Shown one piece after another: positions 1 to 8,051 of a stretch of 43,807 nucleotides of DNA. The translations under genes and the position numbers were made by a program. A model generated the notes under the pieces. That model made no database searches, had not been told where the DNA came from, and saw only the letters and a list, made by a program, of their open reading frames with translations. Source of the DNA: Flavobacteriales bacterium (GTDB lineage: Bacteria > Bacteroidota > Bacteroidia > Flavobacteriales_D > Crocinitomicaceae); the NCBI GenBank assembly GCA_015665275.1, contig JADFAL010000007.1:1-43807 (forward strand), given 5' to 3'. Each line of letters begins with the position of its first letter. The stretch's first letter is position 1.

Positions 1-534
1 AACATGGTTGTTTGGATCGGGTTGATTTTGAATGTTTGGGTATTGCTCGTAATGTGGTTTGGTGGATGGCTGGAAGCACCTGCAAATCTGCAAACAGACG
101 GGACACTGCCTTTGGGCGTAGAGAATGGTGAGGCAACGGCTCCATACGGATACGCATTCTACGAAATTCGAAAACTAACGTTCGGAGCTACGTTAGCCTC
201 CATGGTTGCTTACCTCACCGCTCAGTTCGTAGACGTGCATGTTTTCCATTATTTGAAGAAAAAGACAAAAGGAAAAATGCTTTGGTTGCGTAACAATTTG
301 TCTACCATGACCAGTCAGTTGATTGATTCCGTGGCCGTGATTCTAATAACACATTATTACGCACATGCACTACCGATTCCTCCTGGTGTTGATTTGACTT
401 TGGCGATCTTGTCTTTTATTCTGAGTAGTTACCTCTTTAAGTTCTTCTTCGCGTTGGTGGATACAATTCCTGTGTATTTTATCGTGAGGAAACTGCGAAG
501 CTATCTGAATGTAGAAGACGAGTTACGTTATTGA
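1..534 (+). CDS. Queuosine precursor transporter, YhhQ/VUT family (5' end outside window)
   Basis: The frame is open to the left edge, so the N-terminus (probably the first one or two membrane helices) is missing; about 177 residues are visible. The protein is hydrophobic with several membrane segments. It contains the stretch AQFVDVHVFHYLKKKTKG followed by LWLRNNLSTMTSQLIDS, which is the most recognisable part of the YhhQ/VUT_1 family. Family members are inner-membrane carriers that import queuosine precursors (preQ0/preQ1) for tRNA modification. Its 3' end overlaps the 3' end of the convergent MFS gene by 12 bp. The family call is from remembered motif similarity; the substrate is inferred from the family. 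Confidence 0.85.
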   Translation, partial: NMVVWIGLILNVWVLLVMWFGGWLEAPANLQTDGTLPLGVENGEATAPYGYAFYEIRKLTFGATLASMVAYLTAQFVDVHVFHYLKKKTKGKMLWLRNNLSTMTSQLIDSVAVILITHYYAHALPIPPGVDLTLAILSFILSSYLFKFFFALVDTIPVYFIVRKLRSYLNVEDELRY

Positions 535-1689
535 TTCGCGCTTGGCGAGATGCCAGAACAAATAACAGATTCCAATTACAGAAAGAGCAGCACCGATACA
601 ATAACAAAGCGGAATGGTATTCACCGTACTATCATAAATAAGTAATGTGATAATGGCTCCCGAAATAATAGCTAGTTCGAGTGCAATGAAAACGGTTCCT
701 GAACCGACTCCTCTTCGTTTTACGGGAGCTAAGTCTGCCATCCATGCAAATATTGTCGGACTGGAAATTCCCGTTGAGATCCCAAAAACAGTTGCGCCAA
801 TCGTGTATTGAATCCAATCCCGAGAAAAACCGAGAATAATCATGCTGAGCGCCATGAAAAACAGTCCAATTATGAGCGCTTTTCTTCTTCCAATGCGATC
901 TGACATACTACTAGCAAAGAGCCGAACGACAATGGTACTGCTCATGTAGAACAGGAAGAACCAACCTTTGTTTTCAATTCCAACATAGCCACTCATATCC
1001 GGAGATGTCACAAACATAATTCCAGTAGAAGTAGCTGAACAAAACATGACAAATGCAGCTGGGCGAACCGTGGGTTCAAAGACGTCGTTCCATTTGACTT
1101 TCAGCAACTTCCATTGAAAGGGTTTAGGGTTGGGCAATGTTTCTTTGATCATTGAAATCAAAATAGCCGCAGTCAATGCGAATCCGGCAGCAACTAAGAA
1201 TAGTCCTGTAAATCCGATCCATTGCTCAATGTACGTGGCGAAGAAATTTCCAACGCCAAAGCCAACCGAGATGAATGTTCCCCAGATTCCCATAGCGACG
1301 CCTCGTCCTTTAGTTGGAAGAATGTCAGTTACAAGGGCCGTTGCACCCGTTGGAAGAAAACCAGCGCTAAATCCATGAATGAATCGTAGCCACAAGAAGT
1401 AGATTACAAGGCTAGATAATGGATATATGAGTGTGGTGACAAATCCTAAGGTAATTCCGATGTACATTACTTTTTTTCGTCCTATGGTATCGGATAGTTT
1501 TCCTGAAAAAGGTCTAGAGATAGCGGCAGAAAATGAGAACATAAGGAAAATGAGTCCTTTGTAATCCTCTCCACCCAATTCTGTGATGAATTCATTAAAT
1601 TCAGGTAGGAAAATATTAAAACTCATCATGAACGCTAACAGCGCCCAACACATGATCCAGAAGTTTTTAGGATATTTTTGGAAAATCAC
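523..1689 (-). CDS. MFS transporter, probable drug or metabolite exporter
   Basis: This 388-residue protein has about 12 hydrophobic helices. The two MFS loop motifs are visible, GKLSDTIGRKK after helix 2 and SMSDRIGRRK at the equivalent place in the second half, so it is a full-length major facilitator of the proton-antiport kind. Substrate cannot be told from sequence. The start chosen is a GTG at 1689, because the N-terminus just before YPKNFW fits Bacteroidota homologues. A TACTTTTG promoter box ends only 4 nt upstream of that GTG, suggesting a leaderless transcript. It is divergent from msrB (72 bp apart) and convergent with the YhhQ gene. Confidence 0.88.
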   Translation of the reverse strand: MIFQKYPKNFWIMCWALLAFMMSFNIFLPEFNEFITELGGEDYKGLIFLMFSFSAAISRPFSGKLSDTIGRKKVMYIGITLGFVTTLIYPLSSLVIYFLWLRFIHGFSAGFLPTGATALVTDILPTKGRGVAMGIWGTFISVGFGVGNFFATYIEQWIGFTGLFLVAAGFALTAAILISMIKETLPNPKPFQWKLLKVKWNDVFEPTVRPAAFVMFCSATSTGIMFVTSPDMSGYVGIENKGWFFLFYMSSTIVVRLFASSMSDRIGRRKALIIGLFFMALSMIILGFSRDWIQYTIGATVFGISTGISSPTIFAWMADLAPVKRRGVGSGTVFIALELAIISGAIITLLIYDSTVNTIPLCYCIGAALSVIGICYLFWHLAKRESIT

Positions 1690-1693
1690 TGTA

Positions 1694-1701
1694 CAAAAGT
1701 A
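1694..1701 (-). promoter_or_regulatory. Candidate -7 promoter box TACTTTTG for the MFS gene
   Basis: On the minus strand this reads TACTTTTG, a full match to the Bacteroidota -7 consensus TAnnTTTG. It ends 4 nt before the GTG start, so the expected transcription start falls on or next to the start codon. No good -33 TTG is seen at the usual distance. Confidence 0.5.
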
Positions 1702-1761
1702 ACCCCTTTTTCGTCTAAACTTGAGTGAAACACACTTTATGTTAACATCAAATAGAAAATT

Positions 1762-2265
1762 ATGAGAATAGTAGCATTTATCGCTGGAGCGTTGGGATTG
1801 ATGGCATTTGCATGCAGTTCAGGTGCAGATATGGATGGGATCGATACATCAGCTGCCGCGAACCAAATTGAGGATTCGTTGAAAGTGGTTAAAACCGAAG
1901 CGCAATGGAAGCAACAATTGACTCCATTGCAGTTCGAGGTTACGCGACAGGCAGGTACGGAGCGCTCATTCACTGGAGAGTATTGGGACAATCATGAATC
2001 GGGGGATTATAACTGCATTTGTTGTGATACCGAGTTGTTTTCAAGCGATACAAAGTTTGAGTCCGGAACGGGATGGCCGAGTTTTTATGATGTCGCATCG
2101 GATATGGTGGGCAGTAGAAAGGACAATGCCTACGGGATGACGCGGGTTGAAGTTTTCTGTAAGCGCTGCGATGCACATTTGGGACATGTGTTCAATGATG
2201 GACCTAAACCTACTGGATTGCGATATTGTATCAATTCAGCTTCATTATCATTCAAGAAAAATTAG
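1762..2265 (+). CDS. msrB: Peptide-methionine (R)-S-oxide reductase, exported lipoprotein form
   Basis: MsrB reduces methionine-R-sulfoxide in proteins. The 167-residue sequence starts with a lipoprotein-like signal (hydrophobic residues 3-17, then Cys18), so the enzyme is probably anchored in the envelope. The SelR domain spans about residues 45-165. It shows zinc ligands Cys85 and Cys88, and Cys133 and Cys136 in [12 protein letters not shown], the GTGWPSF motif, and the catalytic Cys156 in RYCINSASL. msrA follows 12 bp downstream, so the two are very likely co-transcribed. No clear TAnnTTTG box lies upstream; a perfect 10-bp palindrome (ATGTTAACAT, 1739-1748) sits just before the gene. The enzyme call is firm; the lipid anchor is inferred from a slightly non-canonical lipobox (AFAC). 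Confidence 0.95.
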   Translation: MRIVAFIAGALGLMAFACSSGADMDGIDTSAAANQIEDSLKVVKTEAQWKQQLTPLQFEVTRQAGTERSFTGEYWDNHESGDYNCICCDTELFSSDTKFESGTGWPSFYDVASDMVGSRKDNAYGMTRVEVFCKRCDAHLGHVFNDGPKPTGLRYCINSASLSFKKN

Positions 2266-2277
2266 CATTTTAGTTCT

Positions 2278-2814
2278 ATGAGAAAAATGGAAGCAACATT
2301 GGGCGCCGGATGTTTTTGGTGCATAGAGGCGTGTTTTAAGGATTTGGATGGGGTGATTTCCGTTGTTCCCGGTTATGCAGGAGGAACTCCTGAGACTGCC
2401 AACTATAAGGACGTTTGTTCAGGTAAAACCGATCATGCCGAAGTAGCGCACGTAACGTTTGATGCAGATCAATTGTCTTTTGACGAGATCTTAGAAATGT
2501 TCTGGTTTGTGCATGATCCGACGCAGCTGAATCGTCAGGGAAATGATGTTGGGCCGCAATACCGTTCGGCAATATTCTATCATGACGATGAGCAAAAGTC
2601 AAAGGCAGAAATGTACATGCAAAAGCTCACGGATGAAAACGTTTGGGACAAACCGATTGTTACACAAATCGTACCGTTGAAAGCTTTTTATACAGCAGAG
2701 AATTACCATCGAAACTATTTTGAATTAAATCCTCAGAATCAATACTGTCAATTTGTTGTAAGGCCGAAAGTGGAGAAGTTCAAAGAAGTCTTCGCTAAGA
2801 GATTAAACGCATAA
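2278..2814 (+). CDS. msrA: Peptide-methionine (S)-S-oxide reductase MsrA
   Basis: MsrA reduces the S epimer of methionine sulfoxide, complementing MsrB. The 178-residue protein is full length. It has the catalytic GCFWCIE motif (nucleophile Cys12), the glycine-rich VPGYAGG segment, the FWFVHDPTQLNRQGNDVGPQYRS block typical of the family, and a late Cys in NQYCQFVV that could act as resolving cysteine. No signal peptide is seen, so this copy looks cytoplasmic although the upstream msrB is exported. Start ATG 2278 is used; an ATG three codons later is equally possible. A strong hairpin terminator follows directly after the stop. Confidence 0.96.
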   Translation: MRKMEATLGAGCFWCIEACFKDLDGVISVVPGYAGGTPETANYKDVCSGKTDHAEVAHVTFDADQLSFDEILEMFWFVHDPTQLNRQGNDVGPQYRSAIFYHDDEQKSKAEMYMQKLTDENVWDKPIVTQIVPLKAFYTAENYHRNYFELNPQNQYCQFVVRPKVEKFKEVFAKRLNA

Positions 2815-2857
2815 AAAAAAGCCGGACATCGAGTGGAATCGATATGCCGGCTTTTTT
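2815..2857. terminator. Bidirectional rho-independent terminator
   Basis: A GCCGG/CCGGC stem (2821-2825 with 2847-2851) is flanked by an A-run on the left and a T-run on the right, so it can end both msrA and the convergent LTxxQ gene. The loop holds a second small stem (ATCGA/TCGAT) and is a short relative of the dispersed ATCGAG...TCGA repeat seen elsewhere in the window. Confidence 0.85.
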
Positions 2858-2872
2858 AATATTCAATAAGTA

Positions 2873-3595
2873 TTACTCCGACTTCGGGCTTTCTGTTGTC
2901 TTTTTCTTTTCGAATTTCATTTTCTTTTTGTTCGCTACGTGTGCATCCCACTGAGCCAATTGCGCTTCGGTTAAGATGCTTTCCAACATGCGACGCTTGT
3001 CTTCTTTATTTCCTTTGATGAACTCTTTCTTCTTCTCATCAGTCATGGTGTCATCCTTCTTGATAGCGTCGATTTTGTTTGCCACTTTCAAGTTCAAAAT
3101 GCGAAGGCGCTCTTCTTGTTCTGGAGTAAGATCCTCGATCACTTCGATCATCTTCGCCGTTTGCTTTTCTGCCGCTTCACCAGGAGTAACGTCCTTTTTG
3201 TTCGCTTTGCGCTCTGCCTTCATTTCGGCTTTCATTGCAGTCAACTTTTCCTGCTGATCTTCAGTAAGGATTTCCTCCATTGCTGATTTCTTCTCTGCTT
3301 TTAGCGCTTTCATTTGTTCCATACGAGCAGCTTCGTCCAAGGATTCGTCTGCTTTAAGGGTTGCGCGCTTGTCATTCAATTCCTCGCGTAAAGATTCAAT
3401 CTCCTCACGTTGATCATCGGATAATTCCAATGCATCCATCACGTGTGCTTTCTTCTTTTCGTTTGAAGCTTCAGAGGAAGCACATTTCTCTTTACACTTC
3501 TCCTTACAGTTTGCTTTTTGAGTATTGTCTTGTGCCATAGAAGTAAATCCTAAGGAAACAACACAGGCGGCTAATGCATATTTGGCAATCTTCAT
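2873..3595 (-). CDS. Secreted Spy/CpxP-like protein with four LTxxQ motifs
   Basis: The 240-residue protein has a signal peptide (residues 1-21, ending SMAQ) and is then highly charged, mostly Lys and Glu, and predicted helical. A Cys-rich patch follows the signal (CKEKCKEKC). Four copies of the LTxxQ-type motif are visible: LSDDQREEI, LTEDQQEKL, LTPEQEERL and LTEAQLAQW. This motif is characteristic of Spy/CpxP periplasmic proteins, which in Enterobacteria bind unfolded proteins or metals and dampen envelope stress. Function here is inferred only from those motifs; the helical Lys/Glu bias could by itself give weak similarity. It is a single gene, convergent with msrA. Confidence 0.7.
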   Translation of the reverse strand: MKIAKYALAACVVSLGFTSMAQDNTQKANCKEKCKEKCASSEASNEKKKAHVMDALELSDDQREEIESLREELNDKRATLKADESLDEAARMEQMKALKAEKKSAMEEILTEDQQEKLTAMKAEMKAERKANKKDVTPGEAAEKQTAKMIEVIEDLTPEQEERLRILNLKVANKIDAIKKDDTMTDEKKKEFIKGNKEDKRRMLESILTEAQLAQWDAHVANKKKMKFEKKKTTESPKSE

Positions 3596-3724
3596 AGTTC
3601 TAATTTGTTATTACGTTTCCTGTAAGACAAGTCAAAACAGAGAACGTTTAATACATAGATGTAAAAAATCCTGATTAGTTGCTTAAAGATACGAAAATAG
3701 CGGCATTTGCATTATATTAGGAGT

Positions 3725-4453
3725 ATGTCTAAAGTGTTGTTGATTCTAGGTTTCTTATCGGTGTTAGGTTCTTGTTCCCGACTGAAAGACATTCCTTACA
3801 GCAAACGTGGACGTGTTGTAAATCTGCAGCGCAAGGGACTTACGGAAATTCCAGATGAAGTACTTCAGGACACCACAATAACTGTTTTACGCCTTTATGG
3901 AAACAACTTGGATTCTATTCCTGAGGAAATTGGGGACTTGAAAAACTTGGAAAAGCTTTTTCTTGGTCGCAATGACATAAAAACCTTACCGAGTTCCATT
4001 GGAAAGTTAAAGAAGTTGCGGATTCTTTCGGCACAATACAATGAAATTGATTCGCTTCCAGATGAGATTGGTGACCTGACCTCCTTGCAGCAATTATCAC
4101 TGAATCAAAATGAATTGACTCGATTACCTGAGACAATTGGAAACCTCAAGAATTTAGAATTGCTGGAGTTGAATTTCAATTGGTTGGATTCATTGCCAGA
4201 AACGTTAACGGATTGTGAGAGTTTGAAGTTTTTGCATCTGAACCGAAACGTGATCAATGGATTGCCACAGAATATGCAAGACCTTAAATACCTCCGCGAA
4301 TTGCACTTGTCCAATGCGGGGCCCTTGTTAGATATTCCTGAATCGACCTGTAAATGCCGAAAACTCGAGTATTTGGAAGTTGATCGTGGCGTATTAGTGC
4401 CGCAGTGTTTGTTAGTGCTTCAGACAACCATCCTTAGGATCGTCCTTCGATAG
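3725..4453 (+). CDS. Leucine-rich-repeat lipoprotein
   Basis: The start is set at ATG 3725; the frame extends to a TTG at 3707, but the ATG gives a clean lipoprotein signal ending LGSC (Cys17). After the anchor come about seven LRR units of roughly 23 residues, of the LxxLPxxIGxLxxLxxLxLxxN type (for example LDSIPEEIGDLKNLEKLFL), spanning residues about 35-225. Such proteins are surface or periplasmic binding scaffolds; no ligand can be named. The gene overlaps the 3' end of the convergent CPBP protease gene by 20 bp. Confidence 0.85.
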   Translation: MSKVLLILGFLSVLGSCSRLKDIPYSKRGRVVNLQRKGLTEIPDEVLQDTTITVLRLYGNNLDSIPEEIGDLKNLEKLFLGRNDIKTLPSSIGKLKKLRILSAQYNEIDSLPDEIGDLTSLQQLSLNQNELTRLPETIGNLKNLELLELNFNWLDSLPETLTDCESLKFLHLNRNVINGLPQNMQDLKYLRELHLSNAGPLLDIPESTCKCRKLEYLEVDRGVLVPQCLLVLQTTILRIVLR

Positions 4454-4976
4454 CCGCGGAACGCATCATTAAGAATAAGACTAAATCGTAGGAGAAATGC
4501 GCTCCGATGCAGAACCACAATCCGAATTCTTCCAATGCAAAACTGATGATCAGAATGAAGGGAAGCACAATTATTCCGTATAAAGACATGCGCCAATTCA
4601 TGGGATTCAAGTATCCGTGTATTGCAACGAAAAGAACGGAAGTAATCCATGGACCTAAATAGTATTGAACACCGGATCGAAATAATAGTTCCTCTCCAAC
4701 ACCCGCGCACATAGCAAGAAAGAAGCAATCCCATATACTCAGATTCATCTGCTTAACCATGTTCTCCACTCGATTGGGTAATGGATCGAAAACGGAAGAT
4801 TGCATAAATGCCAAGGCAAGAACAGCATACAGCATACCGATCACAATACCCAAAGCCAAAGGATCTAGGTGAAGGTTTTGTAATTCTAAAACTTCCAACG
4901 GTTGAATGCCTTCAACGAAGTAGAGAACAAGAAAAGTTGGAATGGGAAACAATAACAGCGTTACGCCTCCCATCAT
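4434..4976 (-). CDS. CPBP-family intramembrane metalloprotease
   Basis: This 180-residue multi-helix membrane protein carries the three CPBP (Abi/CAAX-like) motifs: EELLFR (EExxxR), FVAIH (FxxxH) and HFSYD (HxxxD). These supply the glutamates, histidines and aspartate of the metal-dependent active site. Family members cleave prenylated or other membrane substrates; the substrate here is unknown. The upstream AMP nucleosidase gene ends 32 bp before the start, so the two may be co-transcribed. The open frame continues upstream of ATG 4976 without an ATG, so a somewhat longer N-terminus from a non-ATG start is possible. Confidence 0.8.
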   Translation of the reverse strand: MMGGVTLLLFPIPTFLVLYFVEGIQPLEVLELQNLHLDPLALGIVIGMLYAVLALAFMQSSVFDPLPNRVENMVKQMNLSIWDCFFLAMCAGVGEELLFRSGVQYYLGPWITSVLFVAIHGYLNPMNWRMSLYGIIVLPFILIISFALEEFGLWFCIGAHFSYDLVLFLMMRSAAIEGRS

Positions 4977-5008
4977 TAATAATTGCGATTTCTTGATAGT
5001 GCTTAATT

Positions 5009-5782
5009 TTATCCGAAGCGGAGGTGCTTCACGGTATTTCCGTTATTTATCAATTGTTTCAAGGATTCAATTCCGATGTTTAGATGGTGATCTACGAAAT
5101 CAGCCGTAACTTTTGCATCGCTTTCGCTTGTTTTTACACCTTCGGAAACCATCGGTTGATCCGATACGAGAAGCAATGCTCCTGTAGGAATTTCATTGGA
5201 AAACCCGACAGAGAAAATAGTTGCTGTTTCCATATCAATTGCCATGGCACGAATGCGCTGCAAGTATGATTTGAAATCTTCATCGTGTTCCCAAACGCGT
5301 CGGTTGGTGGTATAACAAGTTCCAGTCCAATAGTCACGCCCGTAATCGCGGATAGTTGTGGAAATGGCTTTTTGAAGCGCAAATGATGGTAATGCGGGAA
5401 CTTCTGCCGGGAAGTAGTCATCGCTAGTCCCCTCGCCACGAATAGCAGCAATTGGAAGAATTAGATCGCCTACTTCGTTTTTCTTTTTCAATCCACCGCA
5501 TTTACCCAAGAACAATACCGCCTTAGGTTTGATTGCAGAAAGAAGATCCATACAAGTTGCAGCCGAAGCGCTTCCCATTCCGAAGTTGATAATGGTGATT
5601 CCCTCGGCCGTTGCGCACTGCATGGGCTTGTCCATCCCAACAATTTCAACGTTATGCATTTCTGCAAATCGCTTCACGTAATTTTTGAAGTTGCACAGTA
5701 ATAGGTACGATCCAAAATTTTCAAGTTTTTCACCGGTATATCTCGGGAGCCAATCAGCTACGATATCTTCTTTTGTCTTCAT
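5009..5782 (-). CDS. amn: AMP nucleosidase (short Bacteroidota type)
   Basis: The 257-residue protein belongs to the nucleoside phosphorylase-I fold. Visible signatures are the phosphate/ribose-binding region FLGKCGGL, the ribose-contacting Met-Glu pair in AIDMETATIF, and the catalytic Asp in VSDQPMVSEGVKT. Amn hydrolyses AMP to adenine and ribose-5-phosphate, balancing purine pools. It lacks the extra N-terminal domain of the E. coli enzyme (about 480 residues), which matches the short form annotated as AMP nucleosidase in Flavobacteria. Uridine phosphorylase-like activity is the main alternative. Confidence 0.87.
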   Translation of the reverse strand: MKTKEDIVADWLPRYTGEKLENFGSYLLLCNFKNYVKRFAEMHNVEIVGMDKPMQCATAEGITIINFGMGSASAATCMDLLSAIKPKAVLFLGKCGGLKKKNEVGDLILPIAAIRGEGTSDDYFPAEVPALPSFALQKAISTTIRDYGRDYWTGTCYTTNRRVWEHDEDFKSYLQRIRAMAIDMETATIFSVGFSNEIPTGALLLVSDQPMVSEGVKTSESDAKVTADFVDHHLNIGIESLKQLINNGNTVKHLRFG

Positions 5783-5867
5783 AAAAGGTTGATCAGTTGT
5801 ATTTACACGAAGCTAGCCAAATTCTAGGAGAATGGGAAGAATGAATTAATATTGAGCGCTGAACTTT

Positions 5868-5905
5868 ACCCTCCTCACTTGGGGGAGGTGCCGCAGGCGG
5901 AGGGT
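5868..5905. repeat. GC-rich imperfect-palindrome repeat, copy 1
   Basis: The element begins ACCCTCC and ends GGAGGGT, with an inner CCTC/GAGG hairpin. Related copies are at 6000-6040 and 16857-16895. Such CCCTCC...GGAGGG elements are common in intergenic DNA of Flavobacteria; their function is not established. Confidence 0.65.
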
Positions 5906-5999
5906 AACCCTTTCAATCAGATACTCCATCAAAATATGAATGACATTCACCTCAAAAAAACTACTGCGAACCGATCTAATTTAAAAACAACTTAAAGTC

Positions 6000-6040
6000 A
6001 CCCTCCCGAGACCTCCCTCAAGGGAGGAGAGGGGTAGTGG
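6000..6040. repeat. GC-rich imperfect-palindrome repeat, copy 2
   Basis: The core is CCTCCCTCAAGGGAGG, a perfect 6-bp stem with a TCAA loop, flanked by CACCCTCC and GGGGTAGTGG. It is related to the 5868 and 16857 copies. Confidence 0.65.
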
Positions 6041-6085
6041 TAATTTCATTATCCCTACAGGGTGGCACTCGAAGCCAAAAGAAAT

Positions 6086-6116
6086 AAAAAAGGGGAGTGG
6101 TTCAACGCACTCCCCT
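6086..6116 (-). terminator. Terminator-like hairpin, leftward
   Basis: Perfect 8-bp stem GGGGAGTG/CACTCCCC (6092-6099 with 6108-6115). On the minus strand it is followed by a run of six T, a canonical intrinsic terminator. A second leftward terminator lies upstream at 6338-6370, so this one would end a separate transcript starting between them, or act as a backup. Confidence 0.7.
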
Positions 6117-6337
6117 CCGTTTGGAAACTTAAATGACTTATGATTGCTTCTCAGAATCGTTTGTCACTTATTTGACAAAGAAACAGGAAAAAGGTTTAAC
6201 TGTCAATGAAAAAAAATTAAATCTTTCGCATGATATTCTTTACCCCCCTGTAAGTCAGCGCGTATTTTTTAAACGCAGTTAGTATTATTGGTTTAGAAAA
6301 TATGCTGGAAGCGGCTCACTAGGTTATTGCTATTCAA

Positions 6338-6370
6338 TAAAAAACGCCCTTTCCTTTCGAAAAGAGCGCT
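6338..6370 (-). terminator. Rho-independent terminator of the 6399-6785 gene
   Basis: On the minus strand a CGCTCTTTTC arm pairs with GAAAGGGCG and is followed by six T. It lies about 30 bp past the stop of the small secreted protein. Confidence 0.8.
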
Positions 6371-6398
6371 GTACTTATGTTACTTGGCTATCTAAAAT

Positions 6399-6785
6399 TT
6401 AATGCCTTCCGAAGATATGTATCGTGGCACGTTTTTTTGAATTGTTCTTAGTATCGTAAATGAATACAATGTTTTTGATCAATCGCTTGCTTCCAGGAAG
6501 ATCGATCACTCTAGATCCTGATCCTTTGGCAAAATTATGACGCAATTCAATTTCCTTACGCTCTCCATTTTTAAAGTTGACGATCATTTTTTTCATGTTC
6601 AACGAACCACCAGTTACTTGAACTTTCAATTTTGTAAATGCCCCTTCATGAGCTCCCACTGGAAGAGTATCTCTTTCCAATCCGAAGTTGACTTTACGGC
6701 TTCCTAGTTTCTCCCATTTCGGTGGAAGTGCAAAGGACATTACTAAAATTGAGAACAGTGCGAAAAATAAAATACGTGAATTCAT
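6399..6785 (-). CDS. Small secreted protein, DUF2541-like
   Basis: The 128-residue protein has a signal peptide (hydrophobic residues 5-20, then LPPKWEKLG). The mature part is about 105 residues, rich in beta-strand pattern, with blocks KLGSRKVNFGLERD, KGSGSRVIDLPGSKR and ending ATIHIFGRH. This arrangement (WxxLGxRxVxxxxDRD ... SRVIDLPG ... WGRH-like end) resembles the DUF2541 family as I remember it; the biological role is unknown. It is monocistronic with its own terminator and lies 65 bp downstream of the DUF1501 gene, so read-through is possible. Confidence 0.6.
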   Translation of the reverse strand: MNSRILFFALFSILVMSFALPPKWEKLGSRKVNFGLERDTLPVGAHEGAFTKLKVQVTGGSLNMKKMIVNFKNGERKEIELRHNFAKGSGSRVIDLPGSKRLIKNIVFIYDTKNNSKKRATIHIFGRH

Positions 6786-6850
6786 AGGTTGCTTTTTTGT
6801 TTGTTTTCGTGTTTCTGATAGTAAGACCGATGATGTTTGAATTGGTTTAA

Positions 6851-8041
6851 TCAGACAAAGGATAATTTTTCAAATTCTTTTCCGAGTACCATGCGTGCAT
6901 CTGCTTGAAGCCAGTTTTCGAGTACGGTAGCATAGATATTTCGAAAATCTATTTCGTAGCGAATATCTCCGTTATCATCTAGGTTCTCAAGGTCTGGTTT
7001 GCCGTTATAAAGTCCTGGTTTCTTTAATCCTCCTCCGATAATGAATAAATTATTTGCTGCTCCGTGATCCGTTCCTTTACTTCCGTTTTCTTTTACACGG
7101 CGACCGAATTCCGAGAAGGTTAAAATCAAAGTATCTTTGAATCGATCTGACTTTTTCAGTTCCTCCACCAATGCGCCGATTCCTTCTGAATAGCTCTTCA
7201 TCAATGTGTTGTGCGAATTCAATTGATTCACATGGGTATCAAATCCCCCCAGTGTTGTATAGTACACACGCGTTTTCAACCCGGAAGAAATGAGTTGAGA
7301 AATTCCCTTCAAACTCTTTCCGAATTTGTTGTTCGGAAACGCTGAACTTGATTCGTAGGTTTTGAAATGCTCATAAATATATTCAGCAGAGGAATATGTA
7401 TCGACTAGCGTTTTGTATAAATAGCCTTGGTTGTCTTCGGTCAACATTTTATTGTCTAGTTGCTCTGCGATATTCTTGAAGAAAGGTTCTCGGGTAGTAT
7501 TAAACAATTGTTGTGGATCGGTTACAGAGATTCCATTGAGGTTCTTTCCCTTAAGAATTAGCGAGAGTTCAGAATCGAATTGAATTCCCTGATAGGAACT
7601 TTCGCAATTGGCATCAAGATAACTTCCCAGCCAACCGTTCTTGAGGAATTGATCCGATGCGCTGCCCGTGTGCCAGATATCCGTACTTCTAAAGTGCGAT
7701 CGATTGGGATTGGGATAGCCAACGCTATTGATCACCGTCATTTCGCCATTGTCATACAATTCTTTCAGTTCACGACACTGGCTGTTGAGGTATAATTCAT
7801 CCGAAAGTCGAAACAAATTATCGTTCAACCCAATATTCGGGCGATGTTTCAGATAGCTATCGTCCTGATAAGGGACAATGGTACTCAATCCGTCATTTCC
7901 TCCAGAAAGTTGAATGACAATTACATTTCGGTAGCCACTCAATTTTTCAGGATTGATAAACTGCATCCCTTTTAAAAAGGATGGAATTAGCACGACTCCT
8001 GAGGCAAATACACTATTTTTTAAAAAATCTCTTCTTTTCAT
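6851..8041 (-). CDS. DUF1501 domain protein with twin-arginine-type signal
   Basis: The 396-residue protein opens MKRRDFLKNS followed by a hydrophobic stretch, a Tat-like signal, so it is likely exported folded. The body matches DUF1501: NVIVIQLSGGNDGLSTIVPY near residue 40, YPNPNRSHFRSTDIWHTGS around 110, the block LGGFDTHVNQLNSHNTLM, then LTFSEFGRRVKENGSKGTDHG near 310. The fold is alkaline-phosphatase/sulfatase-like, but the enzymatic role is uncharacterised. It is the second gene of a DUF1800-DUF1501 pair (10 bp apart), an arrangement widespread in Bacteroidota and Planctomycetes, implying joint function. Confidence 0.9.
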   Translation of the reverse strand: MKRRDFLKNSVFASGVVLIPSFLKGMQFINPEKLSGYRNVIVIQLSGGNDGLSTIVPYQDDSYLKHRPNIGLNDNLFRLSDELYLNSQCRELKELYDNGEMTVINSVGYPNPNRSHFRSTDIWHTGSASDQFLKNGWLGSYLDANCESSYQGIQFDSELSLILKGKNLNGISVTDPQQLFNTTREPFFKNIAEQLDNKMLTEDNQGYLYKTLVDTYSSAEYIYEHFKTYESSSAFPNNKFGKSLKGISQLISSGLKTRVYYTTLGGFDTHVNQLNSHNTLMKSYSEGIGALVEELKKSDRFKDTLILTFSEFGRRVKENGSKGTDHGAANNLFIIGGGLKKPGLYNGKPDLENLDDNGDIRYEIDFRNIYATVLENWLQADARMVLGKEFEKLSFV

Positions 8042-8051
8042 TGGGCTGATT

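Larger units (their letters stand above)
5783..6398. other. 616-bp non-coding stretch between amn and the small secreted protein gene
   Basis: No convincing gene lies here. It holds two GC-rich hairpin repeats (5868-5905 and 6000-6040), a leftward terminator-like hairpin (6086-6116) and a second leftward terminator (6338-6370) that ends the 6399-6785 gene. The interval between the terminators (6117-6337) is AT-rich and could encode a small RNA. The only small plus-strand frame, 49 codons from ATG 6133, is not supported by promoter, RBS or recognisable product. Confidence 0.6.

Noticed and set aside
6133-6282. A 49-codon plus-strand frame in the long intergenic region
   Set aside because: No recognisable product, no promoter box, and it runs opposite to the terminators around it; AT-rich chance frame is more likely.
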